NCBI GenBank assembly: GCA_023421955.1
Contig: JAEZSE010000001.1
Span: 32,133-96,132 of the forward strand
Origin: Bacillota bacterium
GTDB lineage: Bacteria > Bacillota > Clostridia > Christensenellales > UMGS416
Length of the DNA: 64,000 nt
Direction: 5' to 3'
Part shown: positions 61,696 to 64,000 of the stretch, piece after piece
Layout: each line of letters begins with the position of its first letter
Numbering within the stretch: the stretch's first letter is position 1
Position numbers and translations under genes: made by a program
Notes under the pieces: model-generated
The model's input: only the letters and a program-made list of their open reading frames with translations
Database searches by the model: none
Told to the model about the DNA's origin: nothing

Positions 61696-64000
61696 ATGAA
61701 AAAGCTCTTTGGGTGGGTCAGGCACATTGGGAAGCTCTTCGGGTGGGTAAAACACATTGGAAAGCTTTTCGCGTGGACCAATAACATCAAGATCATGTAT
61801 AAAGTCATGGCCGGGTTTATTGTGGTGTGCCTGCTCAGCAGTGTGACAGGATTTATTGCGCTTGGCCAGGTGGAACGGTCGAGCACCGAAGTCAGCGCGA
61901 TGTATCGGAACTATGCGTATCCGCTCTACATCGTCACCAATATGGTATCAGATCTCTCAACATTGAAAACCAACATGGATACCTCGCTCAGAAACAAAGA
62001 GAACAAATCAATCAGCGCTGCCGGGATTGATTCCTATGTGGACAACCTTAAGTCTTTTTTGACCACCAACAGCAACAAATACATCCAATCGGGCCTGGAC
62101 GACCTGGAAAAGCAACTTGAGGAATACAAACAGGATGTTGGCGCAATCCAGGCTGATATCAACAGCAAGAAGTTTGATGACGCCCAAAGTAAATTCACCA
62201 AACTCAACTTGCCGATGAAGGCCTATTTGATCGAGCAAAAGCTTAAGAGCCTGAAGGATACACTGGTCGGTGAGGCCGGTAAGGTCGAAAAGGACAACGC
62301 CAAGAAGGCCCAAGAGTTTACCAGCATGACATGGGTCATCGCCGGCGTCGCCTTTGGTCTGTCAGTGCTGCTGAGCCTGATCATTGCCACCGGCATCAGC
62401 AGGCCGCTGCGCAAGCTGGCCAAGGCGGCCAACCGCCTGTCCTACGGGGACACCGACATCCAGATCACCATCAACGGCAAAGACGAGGTTGGCGCTCTTG
62501 CGCGGTCGTTCCAGAGCGTGGTGGATTCCATCAACCGCCTGGTTGCCGATGCCGATATGCTGGTGACCGCTTCCACGGCCGGCAAGTTTGATACCCGCGC
62601 TGATGTGTCCGCCCACCTGGGGGACTACCAGAAGATCGTCGATGGCGTCAACCGAACGCTTGACGTGGTCGTTGCCAAGGTGGTGTGGTACGAGGCGTTG
62701 CTTGACGCTGTGCCGCTGCCACTGTCTGTGACCGATATGGACATGAATTGGACATTTATCAACAAAGCTGTGGAAGATTTCGTCGGTATGAAGCGGGCCG
62801 ATGTGCTGGGTATCCAGTGCAGCAACTGGAACGCTGAGATCTGCAACACCGAGCTGTGCGGCATCGCCCGCCTGCGAGCCGGAGACCTGCAAACCATGTT
62901 CGCGCAAAGCGGCAGGAACTTCCAGGTGGATACCAGCTTTATCATGGATGCCAACGGTGAAAAAATCGGCCACATTGAGATCGTGCAAGACATCACTGCC
63001 CGCAGCAGGGTGAACGGTTATCTGAACACTGAGGTGACCAAGCTTTCCACAGCTCTCGACGCGCTGGCGCAAGGTGACCTGAGCTTTGAGTACAACGTGG
63101 GCGAAGGCGATGAGTACACCGGCAATGAGCGCGAAGTCTTTATGGAGCTCGGTAAGAACCTCTCCAGCGCCCTGGTCACGTTGAAAGGCTATGTGTCTGA
63201 TATTTCCGGCATCTTGCAGCACATGGCGGAAGGCGACATCTCCATGGAGGATGTGGAAGCCTGGAAAGGTGACTTCTCCGGTATTTCCGAATCGCTGAAC
63301 ATCATCACCGAATCCTTCAACACGGTGCTTGGTGACATCAACACCACCGCCGAGCAGGTGGCTTCTGGCACCCGTCAGGTGTCTGACGGCAGCCAGTCGC
63401 TGTCGCAGGGTGCCACTGAGCAGGCCAGTGCCATTGAGGAGCTGACGGCATCACTGACTGAGATCGCGGCCCAGACCCGCCAGAACGCGCTCAATGCCAG
63501 CCGCGCCAATGAGCTTGCCATTGCGGCCCGCGACAACGCCGTGAGCGGCAATGAGCGGATGGGCGAGCTGCAGCAAGCCATGGCAGAGATCAATGACGCG
63601 TCAGCCAGCATTTCTAAGATCATCAAGGTGATCGACGAGATTGCCTTCCAGACCAACTTGCTGGCGCTGAACGCTGCGGTGGAGGCGGCCAGGGCTGGGC
63701 AGCATGGCAAGGGCTTTGCCGTGGTGGCCGAAGAGGTGCGCAACCTGGCCCAGCGCAGCGCCAACGCGGCCAAGGAAACCACGGCGATGATTGAGAGCTC
63801 CATCAGCAAGGCCAAGGCCGGCACGAAGATCGCCAACGACACAGCGGACGCACTGCGCGGCATTGTGAAAGGTGTGGAGCAGGCCACCGAGCTGGTGGCG
63901 GGCATCGCCCAGGCCAGCAATGAGCAGGCCACTGCGGTAGCCCAGGTGAACCGTGGCATCGAGCAGGTGAGCCAGGTCACGCAGACCAACTCTGCCACAG
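61696..64000 (+). CDS. Methyl-accepting chemotaxis protein with PAS domain (cut by window edge)
   Basis: At least 768 residues are encoded and the frame is open at the right edge. An unusual N-terminus of three 10-residue repeats ([30 protein letters not shown]) precedes the first membrane helix (about 40-60). The extracytoplasmic helical sensor, second helix (about 213-233) and HAMP follow. A PAS domain (about 325-440) holds three cysteines in C375-X7-C383-X4-C388, of a kind seen in other MCPs and possibly cofactor-binding. The signalling hairpin with [20 protein letters not shown] is complete up to the edge. The start has AGGAGG upstream, and the first eight codons are AT-poor. Confidence 0.9.
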   Translation, partial: MKKLFGWVRHIGKLFGWVKHIGKLFAWTNNIKIMYKVMAGFIVVCLLSSVTGFIALGQVERSSTEVSAMYRNYAYPLYIVTNMVSDLSTLKTNMDTSLRNKENKSISAAGIDSYVDNLKSFLTTNSNKYIQSGLDDLEKQLEEYKQDVGAIQADINSKKFDDAQSKFTKLNLPMKAYLIEQKLKSLKDTLVGEAGKVEKDNAKKAQEFTSMTWVIAGVAFGLSVLLSLIIATGISRPLRKLAKAANRLSYGDTDIQITINGKDEVGALARSFQSVVDSINRLVADADMLVTASTAGKFDTRADVSAHLGDYQKIVDGVNRTLDVVVAKVVWYEALLDAVPLPLSVTDMDMNWTFINKAVEDFVGMKRADVLGIQCSNWNAEICNTELCGIARLRAGDLQTMFAQSGRNFQVDTSFIMDANGEKIGHIEIVQDITARSRVNGYLNTEVTKLSTALDALAQGDLSFEYNVGEGDEYTGNEREVFMELGKNLSSALVTLKGYVSDISGILQHMAEGDISMEDVEAWKGDFSGISESLNIITESFNTVLGDINTTAEQVASGTRQVSDGSQSLSQGATEQASAIEELTASLTEIAAQTRQNALNASRANELAIAARDNAVSGNERMGELQQAMAEINDASASISKIIKVIDEIAFQTNLLALNAAVEAARAGQHGKGFAVVAEEVRNLAQRSANAAKETTAMIESSISKAKAGTKIANDTADALRGIVKGVEQATELVAGIAQASNEQATAVAQVNRGIEQVSQVTQTNSAT
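61702..61791 (+). repeat. Three 30-base tandem repeats at the start of the MCP gene
   Basis: Three consecutive 30-base units (61702, 61732, 61762) encode a 10-residue amphipathic repeat KLFGWVxHIG. The first two units are nearly identical, the third has diverged. It is coding sequence and has no CRISPR-like spacer structure. Confidence 0.85.

Overview
The window is a gene-dense chromosomal segment from an endospore-forming, flagellated Bacillota, most likely a member of the Clostridia with a fairly GC-rich genome. The evidence is the mix of spore genes (yunB at 6537-7244, an alpha/beta SASP at 50643-50852, a BclA-like collagen protein at 27067-29094), the Firmicutes-type lepA-hemW pair, strong AGGAGG ribosome-binding sites, and a flagellar/chemotaxis block (fliD, fliS, cheY, cheA, two MCPs, cheW). 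No phage, transposase or CRISPR array is visible.

Layout. 1-8.9 kb: the 3' end of rsgA, a flavin oxidoreductase, an RsiV-like DUF3298 protein, an HD-GYP protein, a zinc-ribbon/transglutaminase membrane protein with a partner lipoprotein, yunB, and an AT-rich lipoprotein. 9-16.3 kb: translationally coupled lepA and hemW, small zinc-ribbon and lipoprotein genes, a sulfite-oxidase-like lipoprotein and an aconitase-family hydratase with a near-consensus promoter. 16.4-29.1 kb: nine minus-strand genes that look like one system. A collagen-like spore-surface protein is followed by a GT2 glycosyltransferase, rfbF, rfbG, a TPP-enzyme/GNAT fusion, a class I aminotransferase, a DegT aminotransferase, the 3-dehydratase rfbH and a second GT2. 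29.3-43 kb: an MFS transporter, lipoproteins, a panE-like reductase, a four-gene operon with GH43 and GH36 glycosidases, small enzymes, and an ECF sigma/membrane-partner pair. 43.2-52.3 kb: a second ECF sigma operon (sigma, DUF4349 anti-sigma, two SIMPL proteins), tRNA-Leu(CAA) followed by repeated copies of its own 3' end, an AT-rich patch with a MerR regulator and a DUF421 protein, a SASP and a gluzincin lipoprotein. 52.4-64 kb: the flagellar/chemotaxis block, running off the right edge inside an MCP.

The main candidate for an undescribed system is the 16.4-29.1 kb cluster. Gene content predicts CDP-glucose, then CDP-4-keto-6-deoxyglucose, then a CDP-3,6-dideoxy-4-keto sugar. That intermediate could be branched at C4 by a YerE-like TPP enzyme, aminated by an aminotransferase and N-acylated by the GNAT domain fused to the TPP enzyme. 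Two related glycosyltransferases could then place the sugar on the Thr-rich collagen-like protein. This would be a spore-glycan system analogous in logic to anthrose on BclA, but with different chemistry; it is inference from gene content.

A second notable observation is a pair of palindromic repeat elements, with relatives in nearby intergenic regions, sitting in frame inside hemW and adding about 50 residues. A third is the array of tRNA-Leu 3'-end copies, each full-length copy followed by a terminator-like hairpin.
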